A DNA stretch of 60,994 bases from Xenorhabdus stockiae (GTDB taxonomy: Bacteria > Pseudomonadota > Gammaproteobacteria > Enterobacterales > Enterobacteriaceae): NCBI RefSeq assembly GCF_002632825.1, contig NZ_NJAJ01000028.1, forward strand, positions 1-60,994. Reading direction: 5' to 3'. The position numbers and the translations under genes were made by a program. The notes below the pieces were generated by a model. The model saw only the letters and a list, made by a program, of their open reading frames with translations. It ran no database searches and was not told the origin of the DNA. Below, piece after piece: positions 8,601 through 18,344 of the stretch. The first letter of the stretch is position 1. Each line of letters begins with the position of its first letter.

Positions 8601-9785
8601 ATGACTTTGGTGACAAATATCAGTTTATTGAGTAAGTTAGGTGCTATCCCTTTACAGGGAAATCAGGCAACTCTTCAGTCAATTTCCTCTGGCAGTACAC
8701 TTCTGGATAAAAATAAACAACTTTCTCCCGCGATAACTTCCCGTTCAGAAAATACTAAACAAGCTGATTCGCTCTATCAATCATTGATAACGTCTTCTCA
8801 AAACAGAGTTATGGATACACCTGAATTAAAAGCTAATGATATTGCAGGAAAACATTCAAAATCTATTGATTATGCACTGGCTCAAGTCACCCGTGATGTT
8901 TATCGTCGAAATAGTTTTGGCATTGGTGACTATGTACGCGTATCAGATGAAGAGCTAATTAAAGCGGGTATTGACCCTGATACCTTGGATGATAGCTCTA
9001 CAGGGTTTCAGGCTGGGATTTACCGGAATAAGGGGTTATATATTGTGTCATTTACCGGCTCAAACGAAATAAAGGATTTTATGGCGAGTATTCGTCAGGG
9101 GCTTGGATACAATGAAGCGCAATATAATCAGGCGGTAGATTTGGCTAAATCAGCATTAAAAGCATTTGGCGAGAATGTTATTTTTACCGGGCACTCTATG
9201 GGGGGAGGGCTGGCATCAATGGCTGCTCTGACAACAGGAAAGCCTGCGGTTACTTTTAATTCTGCCGGTGTTTCAGACTGGACATTGAAACGGATGGGAT
9301 GGTCACCGGGAGCTGGTCGTGAAATAGCTGAACAGGGATTAATCCGGAATTATATTGTTGAACATGATTGGTTGGATAATCTGCAAAAAGCATTACCAAT
9401 TCCTCAGCCGATGGGAAGTCAGATTCTTCTTGAATATGAATACAAGCCGGAAAATTTCATCGATTCGATTGTGCGCTATAGCTATGCGTTACATTCATTC
9501 AAGGCTCATTTTTTAGAGGCGGTGCAGGAATTAATGGTTATTCATAAGCCCTGGCAAGGAAAAGAAGATAATAAAGAACATGGGAAAGAAAGTGTGATGA
9601 TGGCTGCCGCGAGTAACGATATCCACGATAATATCATCGCTTCAAATAAAGCGTCATCACTGCAAACATGGGCGGTAGATATGAGTGACAATGAACTTGG
9701 TGTTGTATTCAGCCAATCCTATCAGCACACTCATTTACAGCCGCAATTAAGTAAGGAAAAATTGGAAAAATATTATTCAGCTTAA
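8601..9785 (+). CDS. Lipase (class 3-like), alpha/beta hydrolase
   Basis: A 394-residue protein with the alpha/beta hydrolase nucleophile elbow GHSMGGG (Ser199), preceded by the strand NVIFT. The likely triad partners are Asp256 in VEHDWLDNLQ and His298 in YALHSF, with PIPQPMG between; this spacing resembles class 3/DUF2974-type lipases. The first 90 residues are Ser/Gln-rich without a signal peptide or membrane segment, which could be a secretion or translocation region. The C-terminal 80 residues are unassigned. It has a good ribosome site (GGTAGGAGT) and stands alone between ung and srmB, a place with no such gene in E. coli. No VgrG or immunity gene is adjacent. A phospholipase or effector role is inference only. 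Confidence 0.78.
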   Translation: MTLVTNISLLSKLGAIPLQGNQATLQSISSGSTLLDKNKQLSPAITSRSENTKQADSLYQSLITSSQNRVMDTPELKANDIAGKHSKSIDYALAQVTRDVYRRNSFGIGDYVRVSDEELIKAGIDPDTLDDSSTGFQAGIYRNKGLYIVSFTGSNEIKDFMASIRQGLGYNEAQYNQAVDLAKSALKAFGENVIFTGHSMGGGLASMAALTTGKPAVTFNSAGVSDWTLKRMGWSPGAGREIAEQGLIRNYIVEHDWLDNLQKALPIPQPMGSQILLEYEYKPENFIDSIVRYSYALHSFKAHFLEAVQELMVIHKPWQGKEDNKEHGKESVMMAAASNDIHDNIIASNKASSLQTWAVDMSDNELGVVFSQSYQHTHLQPQLSKEKLEKYYSA

Positions 9786-9835
9786 TTGATTGTCTTCTAA
9801 TTAAGAATTCATGCGTTGAGAACAATATCGATAAC

Positions 9836-9856
9836 AAGCGGGCAAATAGCCCGCTT
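9836..9856. terminator. Bidirectional hairpin between lipase gene and srmB
   Basis: Perfect 8-bp stem AAGCGGGC / GCCCGCTT with loop AAATA between two convergent genes. T-tracts are poor on both sides, so it may be a weak terminator. Confidence 0.6.
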
Positions 9857-9869
9857 ATACCAAAATTGG

Positions 9870-11213
9870 TTAATTGTCAGTCGATTCTGGCAATTCTGGT
9901 TTAGGGTTTCCTGAAGGAGCGCGGCGCTTTCCGATGTTTTTGCTGTCACGATGACGCACTTTCACCCGGTTTTTCTTCGCTTCTTCTGTTTTTTTCTTTT
10001 CTTTACGCTTAGCCAGCACTTTCTTGGATGGCTTATAGCTTTTATTCTCACTTGGTGCTTTGGTTTGTGGACGAAGTTCGTCAACAACTCGCACTTTCAG
10101 TGGTTCCTGAAGATAGCGACTGATTTTTCCAAGTAATGGATGGTCATGGGACTCAATCAGCGCAATTGCGGTTCCTTTGCGGCCAGCACGGGCAGTTCGG
10201 CCAATCCGGTGCAGATAAACATCTGCTGTGCGTGGTAAATCAAAGTTAAAAACGTGGCTGATATTTTCGATATCCAGCCCACGGGAAGCAACATCGGTTG
10301 CAACCAGTACCTTAACTCGGCCATCATTCAGGCGCTTCACAGCGTCTGTTCGTTTAGCCTGTACCATTTCACCTTCAAGGAAACTGGACTGAATACCGGC
10401 CTGATGCAGCCATTCAACCAATTCGCGGACACGCTCCCGTTTACGTACAAAAACAATCGATTTTGTAACGTCTTCTTGTTTCAGCAAGTGGCATAACAAG
10501 GCTGTTTTATGTGCCAGATTATCAGCACGATAATAAAATTGCTGAATTTTCTTACGCTCACGACGGGAAGGCTCTGCATCGATCTCAACAGGATCTGTCA
10601 GCAGGCGCACTGCAAAATCACGGATACTTTCGCCTTCAAGCGTTGCGGAAAATAGCATGGTTTGTTTACGCCAGCGGGTTTCTCCGGCAATCGTCTCAAC
10701 GTCATTGGCAAAACCCATATCCAACATGCGATCGGCTTCATCAAGGATGAGGGTTTCTACTGCACGGCAGTCAAAGTTTTCTTCTTTGATATATTGCAGC
10801 AGACGCCCTGTAGTTGCGACGACAATGTCCTGATTCTCACTGAACACTTCTGCATGATTCATATAGGCTACACCACCAGTAATTGTGGCAATATCCAGAT
10901 TAGTATGTGCAGCCATCTCTCTGGCCTGCTCTGCAACCTGCATCGCCAGTTCACGGGTTGGTGTCAAAATCAAAATACGTGGTGGCCCTGATTTCTTACG
11001 TGGGAAATCCAGCAAATGCTGTATAGCCGGTAGCAGGTAGGCAGCTGTTTTGCCTGTCCCCGTTGGTGCGGAACCTAATACATCCCGCCCGTCCATGGCC
11101 GCAGGAATGGCTGCCGCCTGAATTGCGGTCGGGCGTTCATAGCCTTTATCATTTAACGCATCAAGCAGGCATTCATCAAGTTCGAAGTCGGAAAAGTTTG
11201 TCGCAGTCATCAT
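9870..11213 (-). CDS. srmB: DEAD-box RNA helicase SrmB
   Basis: SrmB is an RNA helicase that helps early 50S ribosome assembly. The 447-residue protein (E. coli 444) has the Q motif (GYERPTAIQ), Walker A APTGTGKT at 49-56, PTRELA, DEAD at 158-161, SAT, and the C-terminal HRIGRTARAGRKG. The basic tail KKVLAKRKEKKK ... HRDSKNIGKRRAPSG is typical of SrmB and distinguishes it from other DEAD helicases. It is divergent from trmN6, as in E. coli. Confidence 0.96.
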   Translation of the reverse strand: MMTATNFSDFELDECLLDALNDKGYERPTAIQAAAIPAAMDGRDVLGSAPTGTGKTAAYLLPAIQHLLDFPRKKSGPPRILILTPTRELAMQVAEQAREMAAHTNLDIATITGGVAYMNHAEVFSENQDIVVATTGRLLQYIKEENFDCRAVETLILDEADRMLDMGFANDVETIAGETRWRKQTMLFSATLEGESIRDFAVRLLTDPVEIDAEPSRRERKKIQQFYYRADNLAHKTALLCHLLKQEDVTKSIVFVRKRERVRELVEWLHQAGIQSSFLEGEMVQAKRTDAVKRLNDGRVKVLVATDVASRGLDIENISHVFNFDLPRTADVYLHRIGRTARAGRKGTAIALIESHDHPLLGKISRYLQEPLKVRVVDELRPQTKAPSENKSYKPSKKVLAKRKEKKKTEEAKKNRVKVRHRDSKNIGKRRAPSGNPKPELPESTDN

Positions 11214-11370
11214 ATACCTCTGTTTGGGCCGATGATTATAAACAGGTTAGGCTCATTCTTCACCCTATAACATGCACCAGTGTTAAAAGTATCAGGCGTG
11301 CGTGTGGCTTTTATCCTCGAGTCATAAGATTTATGCTATGAAGAATTTTGGTTTTCAACAGATATAATTC

Positions 11371-12111
11371 ATGACGTTAATACACAAACCTGCTTTGCGT
11401 CGCGGTGGTTTCACATTCAAACAATTTTTTGTCGGGCATGATAAATGTGCCATGAAAGTCGGAACTGATGGCGTGCTATTGGGGACATGGGCACCGGTAG
11501 ATAATAGAAAAAATTGTCTGGATATCGGGTGTGGCAGTGGACTGATTGCACTGATGATAGCCCAGAGATCCGGAAACGATACAGCTATTGATGCCGTGGA
11601 GCTGGACGAAGATGCAGCAATGCAGGCTATTGAAAATATCGATCAATCCCCGTGGCCTGACCGCATCAGGGTATACCGGCAGGATATTCATGATTTCGCT
11701 GTGAGAAGCGAAATCCGGTATGACTTGATTGTGAGCAACCCTCCTTACTTCGAACCTGCCATTGCCTGTCGTAATGAGGCGCGCAATCAGGCTCGTTATA
11801 CCGAAGCACTGACTCATCAAGGGTTATTGGACTGTGTTGAACAATTGATTACCCCGGACGGGTTATTTTGTGTGGTGCTTCCTTATGGGATTGGAGAGCT
11901 CTTCGAAAAAATGGCGATAGAATGTGGTTGGTTTCCCCATTATCGGCTCAATATTCGTGATAGGCTGGATAAGCCGTTACATCGTTTATTGTTGGGATTA
12001 TCCCGGCAGAGGCAGGAAATACAGGTTAGTGAGCTGATGATCCGTGCTGCTGATGGTACATATTCAAACGAGTTTCAGCAGTTAGTGAAAGATTTTTATC
12101 TTTATTATTGA
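11371..12111 (+). CDS. trmN6: tRNA1(Val) (adenine37-N6)-methyltransferase
   Basis: TrmN6 (YfiC) uses SAM to methylate N6 of A37 in tRNA1(Val). The 246-residue protein has SAM motif I DIGCGSG at 51-57, VELDEDA, and the amino-methyltransferase motif NPPY at 123-126. The N-terminal block GGFTFKQFFVGHDKCAMKVG is characteristic. Start MTLIHKPALRRGG has a weak ribosome site. In E. coli nadB lies between this gene and rpoE; here it is missing. Confidence 0.93.
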   Translation: MTLIHKPALRRGGFTFKQFFVGHDKCAMKVGTDGVLLGTWAPVDNRKNCLDIGCGSGLIALMIAQRSGNDTAIDAVELDEDAAMQAIENIDQSPWPDRIRVYRQDIHDFAVRSEIRYDLIVSNPPYFEPAIACRNEARNQARYTEALTHQGLLDCVEQLITPDGLFCVVLPYGIGELFEKMAIECGWFPHYRLNIRDRLDKPLHRLLLGLSRQRQEIQVSELMIRAADGTYSNEFQQLVKDFYLYY

Positions 12112-12287
12112 TAGGGTTATCGTTCATAAAAACCTTAAATTTTTTTACGGAAGATTGGGATAAATCTTTCTGTTTTTCATAATCTAAAATCGAGTGAGCC
12201 ACTGAATAGAGGCTATGATTTGTACTATAAATAAAAAGTGCAATGCAGAATAATCGGTGGTTGTAACACAAAATTACAATCAAAGTT

Positions 12288-12314
12288 GAACTTCACATGT
12301 AATGAACACTCAAA
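12288..12314 (+). promoter_or_regulatory. Sigma-E promoter of rpoE (autoregulation)
   Basis: GAACTT (12288-12293), 16-nt spacer, TCAAA (12310-12314) fits the sigma-E consensus GAACTT-N16-TCTGA with two differences in the -10 box. Position about 90 nt before rpoE matches the autoregulated promoter known in E. coli. The rest of 12112-12401 shows no gene. Confidence 0.75.
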
Positions 12315-12401
12315 AGTGATGCTTGTTCGAGTAGCAAAGTGTCATGGCTGGTGTAATGTAAGTGTAAATGTGGAGTTTTACCTCAGGAGAGTGAGCCTCG
12401 G

Positions 12402-12977
12402 ATGAGCGAGCAGTTAACGGATCAAATGCTGGTCGAGCGAGTACAAAAAGGCGACCAAAAAGCGTTTAATTTGCTGGTAATCAGATATCAGCACAAAGTG
12501 GCAAGCTTAATTGCCCGTTACGTACCTCAAGGCGATGTTCCTGATGTTGCACAAGAGGTATTTATTAAAACTTATCGGGCACTGTCTTCTTTTCGGGGTG
12601 ATAGTGCTTTTTATACGTGGTTGTACCGTATTGCCGTTAATACTGCGAAAAATTATTTGGTAGCTCAGGGGCGTCGTCCACCATCCAATGATCTGGATGC
12701 TAATGATGCAGAAAATTACGATACGTCAAGTTCATTAAAAGAAATTTCGAACCCTGAGAACTTAATGTTGTCAGAAGAATTAAAGAAAGTGGTATTTCGT
12801 ACCATTGAATCACTGCCAGAAGATTTGCGGATAGCAATTACGCTTCGGGAACTTGATGGCCTGAGCTATGAGGAAATAGCCGTCATTATGGATTGTCCTG
12901 TGGGTACTGTTCGCTCGCGAATTTTTCGTGCAAGGGAAGCCATCGACAATAAAGTTCAACCCCTGATCCAGCAGTAA
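12402..12977 (+). CDS. rpoE: RNA polymerase sigma factor sigma-E
   Basis: RpoE directs transcription in response to misfolded outer-membrane proteins. The 191-residue ECF sigma factor is the same length as in E. coli. Region 2 is at about 10-90 (DQKAFNLLVIRYQHKV, DVAQEVFIKTYRAL, DSAFYTWLYRIAVNTAKNYL) and region 4 at about 130-185 (LPEDLRIAITLRELDGLSYEEIA, GTVRSRIFRARE). It is held at the membrane by RseA, whose gene is next. It is the first gene of rpoE-rseABC. Confidence 0.98.
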   Translation: MSEQLTDQMLVERVQKGDQKAFNLLVIRYQHKVASLIARYVPQGDVPDVAQEVFIKTYRALSSFRGDSAFYTWLYRIAVNTAKNYLVAQGRRPPSNDLDANDAENYDTSSSLKEISNPENLMLSEELKKVVFRTIESLPEDLRIAITLRELDGLSYEEIAVIMDCPVGTVRSRIFRAREAIDNKVQPLIQQ

Positions 12978-13047
12978 GCAGTAGTGGAAGCACCAGCAGC
13001 AGTGGAAACAGTAGTAGTGGAACAAAATAATATTGAAGGGTACTGGC

Positions 13048-13701
13048 ATGCAAAGAGAGAAACTTTCCGCGTTAATGGATGGAGAAGCTCTTGATAGTGA
13101 AATCGTTCGTTTAATCTCTGAAGATGCTGAAATGCAGAAACAGTGGGAAAGATATCACCTCATCCGGGATACATTACGTGGTGATGTGGGTGAAGTGTTA
13201 CATTTGGATATCGCTAGTCAAGTGGCACAGGCGCTTGAAAAAGAACCTGTCCATATTAATCCAGCAGCTATTCCGGAATCTCAGCCAAAACCTGATACGT
13301 GGCAGGAATTGCCGTTCTGGCATAAACTCCGCCCGTTAGTGACTCGGCCCTGGGCTAGTCAGATAACTCAGATTGGTGTTGCGGCTTGTGTGTCAATGGC
13401 AGTTATCATCGGTGTTCAGCAATATAATGGGTCTGACACTGATGCTCAGCTTGATAACCCGGTCTTCAATACATTACCGGTGATGGGTTCTGCTTCACCT
13501 GTTGGGTTATCGGTTCCCGCTGAACATGATGCTTTTGGTGGCGACTTGAGTACGCAGGTGCGGGAAAGTAATAAGCGTATTGATGCAATGTTGCAACAGT
13601 ATGAACTTTTCCGGCGTATTAATGCAGAAAATGAACAAGGGTTGCCGGAGGTTAACGCAATACATTCGGGAGAACAAAGACCTGTAATCTCAAATAAGTA
13701 A
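13048..13701 (+). CDS. rseA: Anti-sigma-E factor RseA
   Basis: RseA is a single-pass inner-membrane protein that binds sigma-E in the cytoplasm and is cut by DegS and RseP under envelope stress. The 217-residue protein has the cytoplasmic binding domain MQREKLSALMDGEALD ... WERYHLIRDTLRGD, a membrane span around residues 111-128 (IGVAACVSMAVIIGV), and a periplasmic region with PVFNTLPVMGSASPVGL. Start ATG 13048 matches E. coli and has GAAGGG upstream; an in-frame TTG 15 nt earlier is rejected. The 70-nt gap from rpoE holds imperfect CAGTAGTGGAA repeats. Confidence 0.95.
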   Translation: MQREKLSALMDGEALDSEIVRLISEDAEMQKQWERYHLIRDTLRGDVGEVLHLDIASQVAQALEKEPVHINPAAIPESQPKPDTWQELPFWHKLRPLVTRPWASQITQIGVAACVSMAVIIGVQQYNGSDTDAQLDNPVFNTLPVMGSASPVGLSVPAEHDAFGGDLSTQVRESNKRIDAMLQQYELFRRINAENEQGLPEVNAIHSGEQRPVISNK

Positions 13702-13706
13702 TAAAA

Positions 13707-14666
13707 ATGAAATATACTGTTTTTTTCATTTTATTATTCGGGAGCTTCCTGAATTTATCAAAAGCCTCGGTTCAGCAAAAAAATAGTACCGAGGCTTTGT
13801 TACAGGGTATGGGGCACTCCGTACAGACCTTGCCTTATGAACTTGCTTTTATTAACCTGAGCCAGCAATTTATTATTCCTCTGCGTTATCGCCACGTTAT
13901 TATTGATAATCAGCCCATCGCACAACTTATTCAAATGGATAACACGCGCCGTGAGATTATTCAGCGTGGTGATCAGATAAGCTATTACGAATCAGGCTTG
14001 GATTCATTTAGTCTGCGTGGTGATCATATTGTGGACTACTTGCCTCCGATCATCTTTGCCGATTTTTCTCAGATACAGAAATTCTACAATTTCATTGATG
14101 CAGGCTCTACCCATGTTGGCGATCGTCCTGTCTATTTCGTGCGTATAACATCCAAAGATAACGATCGCTATAATTATAATTTATTGATAGATAAAAAAAG
14201 TTATCTGCCTTTGCTGATTGAGTTATTTGATCAGGAAAAAATGGTGGTTGTTGAACAGTTCCGTGTTATATCCTCAAGGGTGAATGACGATATCAAGCAG
14301 GAATTGAACGCCATTGTGGATTTGAAATTACCACCGATGTTAGTTATTCCAAAAGCTGAAAAAGTAGCATTTAACTGGAAAGTTAGTAAGTTGCCTGAAG
14401 GCTTTCGGGAAATTTCCCGTAATCGGAGTCGGTTATCAAAGACAGAATTATTGGAATCCATTATGTACAGTGATGGGGTATTTAGTTTTTCTGTAAATGT
14501 GGTAAATACTGACGCAAAAGCTGCTGATGAGCCACTGTATCGACAGGGGCGACGAACAGTTTATACTGTGTCGAATGGCAGGCACAGCATTTCTGTTATT
14601 GGCGAATTACCCTTCGCCACAATTAAACAGATTGCCGGAAGTGTCACATTTACGGGGGGTAACTGA
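13707..14666 (+). CDS. rseB: Sigma-E regulatory protein RseB
   Basis: RseB is a periplasmic protein that binds the periplasmic part of RseA and shields it from DegS; it senses mislocalised lipoproteins and LPS intermediates. The 319-residue protein starts with a signal peptide (MKYTVFFILLFGSFLNLSKAS) and has the lipoprotein-binding-like N-terminal domain and the smaller C-terminal domain ending GRHSISVIGELPFATIKQIAGSV. It starts 5 nt after rseA and overlaps rseC by 1 nt (TGATG), so the operon is tightly coupled. Confidence 0.95.
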   Translation: MKYTVFFILLFGSFLNLSKASVQQKNSTEALLQGMGHSVQTLPYELAFINLSQQFIIPLRYRHVIIDNQPIAQLIQMDNTRREIIQRGDQISYYESGLDSFSLRGDHIVDYLPPIIFADFSQIQKFYNFIDAGSTHVGDRPVYFVRITSKDNDRYNYNLLIDKKSYLPLLIELFDQEKMVVVEQFRVISSRVNDDIKQELNAIVDLKLPPMLVIPKAEKVAFNWKVSKLPEGFREISRNRSRLSKTELLESIMYSDGVFSFSVNVVNTDAKAADEPLYRQGRRTVYTVSNGRHSISVIGELPFATIKQIAGSVTFTGGN

Positions 14667-15130
14667 TGGTTAAAGAATGGGCAACGGTTGTTCGTTGGCA
14701 GCAAGGCCGGGCAATATTGCGTTATGGCTCCTCTTCGGGGTGTGGCAGTTGTCAGGCAAAAACAGCCTGTGGGTCGTATTTGCTGGAAAAACTGGGGCCG
14801 GAAAATATCCACCAACTGGAGTTGGAGATTACTCAACCACTTCAACCGGGGCAAAAAGTCGAAGTTGGTATTCCGGAAAGTAGTTTATTACGTTCCGCTA
14901 TGCTAGTTTACTTAACCCCATTATTAGGTCTGTTTTTAGGCGGGTTGCTCAGTCAATTCTGGACTGCTGAGCAGTTATGGGTATGTATAGGTGGTATTGC
15001 TGGTGGTCTGGCCGGTTTTGCTTTTGCCCGTAAAATTGCTGCATATTGGGATAATCAGCAGGCATACCAACCCGTGGTGTTACAAATTGGTTTACCTCCC
15101 GATACGATTAAGGTTCTACATCAGGAATAA
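14666..15130 (+). CDS. rseC: RseC, inner-membrane positive regulator of sigma-E
   Basis: RseC is a small inner-membrane protein with four conserved cysteines near the N-terminus, here in GCGSCQAKTACGSYLLEKL, which suggests metal or redox binding. Two membrane spans lie around residues 74-120 (AMLVYLTPLLGLFLGGLLSQF and LWVCIGGIAGGLAGFAFA). The 154 residues are near the usual length. Related proteins take part in thiamine and SoxR-reducing functions, but its exact role is unsettled. It is the last gene of the rpoE operon; an ERIC element follows. Confidence 0.93.
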   Translation: MVKEWATVVRWQQGRAILRYGSSSGCGSCQAKTACGSYLLEKLGPENIHQLELEITQPLQPGQKVEVGIPESSLLRSAMLVYLTPLLGLFLGGLLSQFWTAEQLWVCIGGIAGGLAGFAFARKIAAYWDNQQAYQPVVLQIGLPPDTIKVLHQE

Positions 15131-15200
15131 TCTGTTTTACCATAATCGCTTTCACGATTTATTACGAATATTTTCACTTTCTGGTCATACTGTATGGGTT

Positions 15201-15326
15201 GTACCCAATAGATTTCAAGTTGCATCGTTGCAGCAAGAGAATGAATCCCCAAGAGCATAGACAACTATGTGACCGGGGTGAATGAGCGTAGCCAACAAAG
15301 AGGCGGCTTGAAAGATGAAGGGTATA
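15201..15326 (+). repeat. ERIC element, full length
   Basis: A 126-bp element with GTACCC and GGGTATA ends, the core GAATGAATCCCCAAGAGCAT and GTGACCGGGGTGAATGAGCG, and AGCCAACAAAGAGGCGGCTT. It lies between rseC and lepA. The rest of 15131-15488 shows no gene. Confidence 0.92.
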
Positions 15327-15488
15327 GGTTGAAAACCGTAGGCATGACTAGGTTTTCACTGTGTTGACATGTAGAATACGGCTTTTCAGGCCAGTGGCCA
15401 AACCCGTATCTAATAAACGTCGCTTTATGTCCATCAGTGTGTCCATAGGCGAATGATTCAGAAATATTAAGGCAAAAAAGATTTAATA

Positions 15489-17282
15489 ATGAAGCAAATA
15501 AGAAATTTCTCCATTATCGCCCACATTGACCATGGTAAGTCCACGCTATCTGACCGGATTATTCAAATCTGTGGTGGGTTGTCAGACCGTGAAATGGCAG
15601 CGCAAGTACTGGATTCAATGGATCTTGAACGTGAGCGTGGTATCACTATTAAAGCGCAGAGTGTGACTCTTGATTATAAGGCACATGACGGAAACGTTTA
15701 TCAATTAAACTTTATCGACACGCCGGGGCATGTTGACTTCTCCTATGAAGTTTCCCGCTCTTTGGCTGCCTGTGAAGGTGCTCTGTTGGTTGTGGATGCA
15801 GGGCAGGGCGTTGAAGCTCAGACGTTGGCTAACTGTTATACCGCGATTGAAATGGATCTGGAAGTTGTTCCGGTTCTGAACAAAATTGACCTGCCAGCTG
15901 CAGAACCAGAGCGCGTAGCAGAAGAAATTGAAGATATCGTCGGTATTGATGCAACAGATGCTGTTCGTTGTTCCGCAAAAACCGGTGTGGGTGTACAGGA
16001 TGTTATTGAGCGTCTGGTTAAGGAAATTCCAGCACCGGAAGGTGATCCTGAAGCACCATTACAGGCATTGATTATCGACTCATGGTTCGATAATTATCTG
16101 GGTGTTGTCTCACTTGTACGTGTTAAGAATGGTACGCTGCGTAAAGGCGACAAAATCAAAGTAATGAGCACAGGTCAGGTATATAACGCTGATCGTTTAG
16201 GTATTTTCACACCGAAGCGCATTGACCGTGACGTATTAAATTGCGGCGAAGTGGGCTGGTTGGTCTGTGCTATAAAAGATATCCTTGGTGCACCTGTCGG
16301 CGATACGTTAACAACAGCGCGTCATCCGGCAGAAAAAGCATTACCGGGTTTCAAAAAGGTTAAACCTCAGGTTTATGCGGGATTGTTCCCTGTCAGCTCT
16401 GACGACTATGAAGCATTCCGTGATGCTTTGGGCAAACTGAGCCTGAACGATGCCTCTTTGTTCTATGAGCCAGAAAGCTCTACTGCTTTAGGCTTTGGCT
16501 TCCGTTGTGGTTTCCTCGGCTTGCTGCACATGGAGATCATTCAGGAGCGTCTGGAACGTGAATATAATCTGGATTTGATCACCACTGCGCCAACGGTTGT
16601 TTATGAAGTTGAGACAACTAGTGATGAAGTCATCTATGTGGATAGCCCATCCAAATTACCGCCATTAAACAATATTAAAGAACTACGTGAACCTATTGCA
16701 GAATGTCACATGCTGTTGCCACAGGAATATCTCGGTAATGTCATTACACTCTGTATAGAAAAGCGTGGTGTTCAGACCAATATGGTTTATCACGGTAATC
16801 AGGTTGCGCTGACATACGAAATCCCAATGGCTGAAGTGGTGCTGGATTTCTTTGATCGCCTGAAATCTACCTCACGTGGTTATGCGTCGCTGGACTATAA
16901 TTTTGTTCGTTTCCAACATTCTGACATGGTACGTGTGGATGTGTTGATTAACGGTGAGCGTGTCGATGCTCTGGCGTTGATCACTCACCGTGATAACTCG
17001 CAATACCGTGGTCGAGAGCTGGTGGAGAAAATGAAGGAATTAATCCCTCGCCAGCAATTTGATATTGCCATTCAGGCAGCCATCGGCACTCACATTATCG
17101 CTCGTTCTACGGTTAAACAGTTACGTAAAAACGTATTGGCGAAATGTTATGGTGGTGATGTCAGCCGTAAGAAAAAGCTGTTGCAGAAACAGAAAGAAGG
17201 TAAAAAACGCATGAAGCAGGTTGGTAACGTTGAACTGCCTCAGGAAGCCTTCTTAGCAATTCTGCATGTCGGAAAAGATTAA
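15489..17282 (+). CDS. lepA: Elongation factor 4 (LepA)
   Basis: LepA is a ribosome-associated translational GTPase linked to initiation and 30S biogenesis. The 597-residue protein (E. coli 599) has the G1 loop [24 protein letters not shown] and NKIDLPAA motifs, EF-G-like domains, and the LepA-specific C-terminal domain ([47 protein letters not shown]). It lacks EF-G domain IV, as expected. lepB follows after 24 nt, as in E. coli. Confidence 0.98.
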   Translation: MKQIRNFSIIAHIDHGKSTLSDRIIQICGGLSDREMAAQVLDSMDLERERGITIKAQSVTLDYKAHDGNVYQLNFIDTPGHVDFSYEVSRSLAACEGALLVVDAGQGVEAQTLANCYTAIEMDLEVVPVLNKIDLPAAEPERVAEEIEDIVGIDATDAVRCSAKTGVGVQDVIERLVKEIPAPEGDPEAPLQALIIDSWFDNYLGVVSLVRVKNGTLRKGDKIKVMSTGQVYNADRLGIFTPKRIDRDVLNCGEVGWLVCAIKDILGAPVGDTLTTARHPAEKALPGFKKVKPQVYAGLFPVSSDDYEAFRDALGKLSLNDASLFYEPESSTALGFGFRCGFLGLLHMEIIQERLEREYNLDLITTAPTVVYEVETTSDEVIYVDSPSKLPPLNNIKELREPIAECHMLLPQEYLGNVITLCIEKRGVQTNMVYHGNQVALTYEIPMAEVVLDFFDRLKSTSRGYASLDYNFVRFQHSDMVRVDVLINGERVDALALITHRDNSQYRGRELVEKMKELIPRQQFDIAIQAAIGTHIIARSTVKQLRKNVLAKCYGGDVSRKKKLLQKQKEGKKRMKQVGNVELPQEAFLAILHVGKD

Positions 17283-17306
17283 TTAACAAGGTCGTAAGGA
17301 GTCTAA

Positions 17307-18281
17307 ATGGCTAACACTTTTGCCTTGATCTTAACGTTTGCAACGTTAATCACCGGGATTATCTGGTGTGTAGATCGCTTTAAACTCGCCCCTGAGCGTA
17401 AGAGAAAACTGGCTCAGGCTCAGAAACAGGCAGCGGGCAACGAATCTCAGGAAGCTGCAATTAAAGAAATAAACAAGCCTACATGGGCTGAGACATTTGC
17501 ATCTGTTTTTCCGGTGTTAGCCATTGTTTGGATCCTGCGTTCATTTGTGTATGAACCTTTCCAGATCCCTTCCGGTTCAATGATGCCTACCCTGTTGATC
17601 GGTGATTTCATTCTGGTAGAAAAATTTGCCTATGGTTTGAAAGATCCGATCACACAAACCACCCTGATTAAAACCGGTGAGCCTAAACGCGGTGATATTG
17701 CTGTTTTCAAATATCCCGTAAACCCAAGTATAGATTTTGTAAAACGGGTGATTGGTTTGCCCGGGGATAAGATTGTTTACAACTATTGGGATAAAGAGCT
17801 TCAGATTTATCCTGGCTGTGGTTACGCTCAGCAATGTAAAGACATTCTCCCGATTACTTATGGGGATGTGTATCTTAGTGACTGGACTATCTCAGAGAAG
17901 ATAAAGAAAGACGGTACGATTGCTAATGAAGTGCATCAAATTCCTGTTGGGCAAACATTAGGCCCTCGCACATTGCGTCAAGGGGAGCGGGTTGAAACGT
18001 TGGGTGATGTTTCGCACCATATTTTAACCCTTCCGCCACAACGTGAACCTGAGTTTGTTCAGGAAGGCCAACCGGTAGGCACTTGGGTTGTACCTAAAGG
18101 AGAGTATTTCATGATGGGCGATAATCGTGATAATAGCTCTGATAGCCGTTTCTGGGGATTTGTTCCGGAGAAGAATCTGGTCGGACGTGCAACCGCTATC
18201 TGGATCAGCTTCAATAAACAAGAAGGTGAGTGGCCTGACTGGCCATGGGTACGTTTCAGCCGAATAGGTGGAATTCACTAA
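17307..18281 (+). CDS. lepB: Signal peptidase I
   Basis: LepB removes signal peptides from exported proteins at the outer face of the inner membrane. The 324-residue protein has two N-terminal membrane spans (residues 3-21 and about 62-78), the catalytic Ser91 in IPSGSMMPTL and the catalytic Lys146 in DFVKRVIGLPGD, then GDNRDNSSDSRFWGFVP. Length equals the E. coli enzyme. It is cotranscribed with lepA and followed by the rnc leader. Confidence 0.98.
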   Translation: MANTFALILTFATLITGIIWCVDRFKLAPERKRKLAQAQKQAAGNESQEAAIKEINKPTWAETFASVFPVLAIVWILRSFVYEPFQIPSGSMMPTLLIGDFILVEKFAYGLKDPITQTTLIKTGEPKRGDIAVFKYPVNPSIDFVKRVIGLPGDKIVYNYWDKELQIYPGCGYAQQCKDILPITYGDVYLSDWTISEKIKKDGTIANEVHQIPVGQTLGPRTLRQGERVETLGDVSHHILTLPPQREPEFVQEGQPVGTWVVPKGEYFMMGDNRDNSSDSRFWGFVPEKNLVGRATAIWISFNKQEGEWPDWPWVRFSRIGGIH

Positions 18282-18344
18282 TATTTATATATTAGCGAAG
18301 CATTAATTTATCTCTCAGTGTAGAATATTCTCTCAAACGAGATG

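Noticed and set aside
12026-12283. Minus-strand frame of 85 codons across the end of trmN6
   Set aside because: Half of it is the complement of trmN6 and the rest is intergenic; it does not resemble NadB.
12344-12361. Five-codon frame (MAGVM) ahead of rpoE as a leader peptide like RseD
   Set aside because: Far shorter than the E. coli leader frame and without a ribosome site; chance is more likely.
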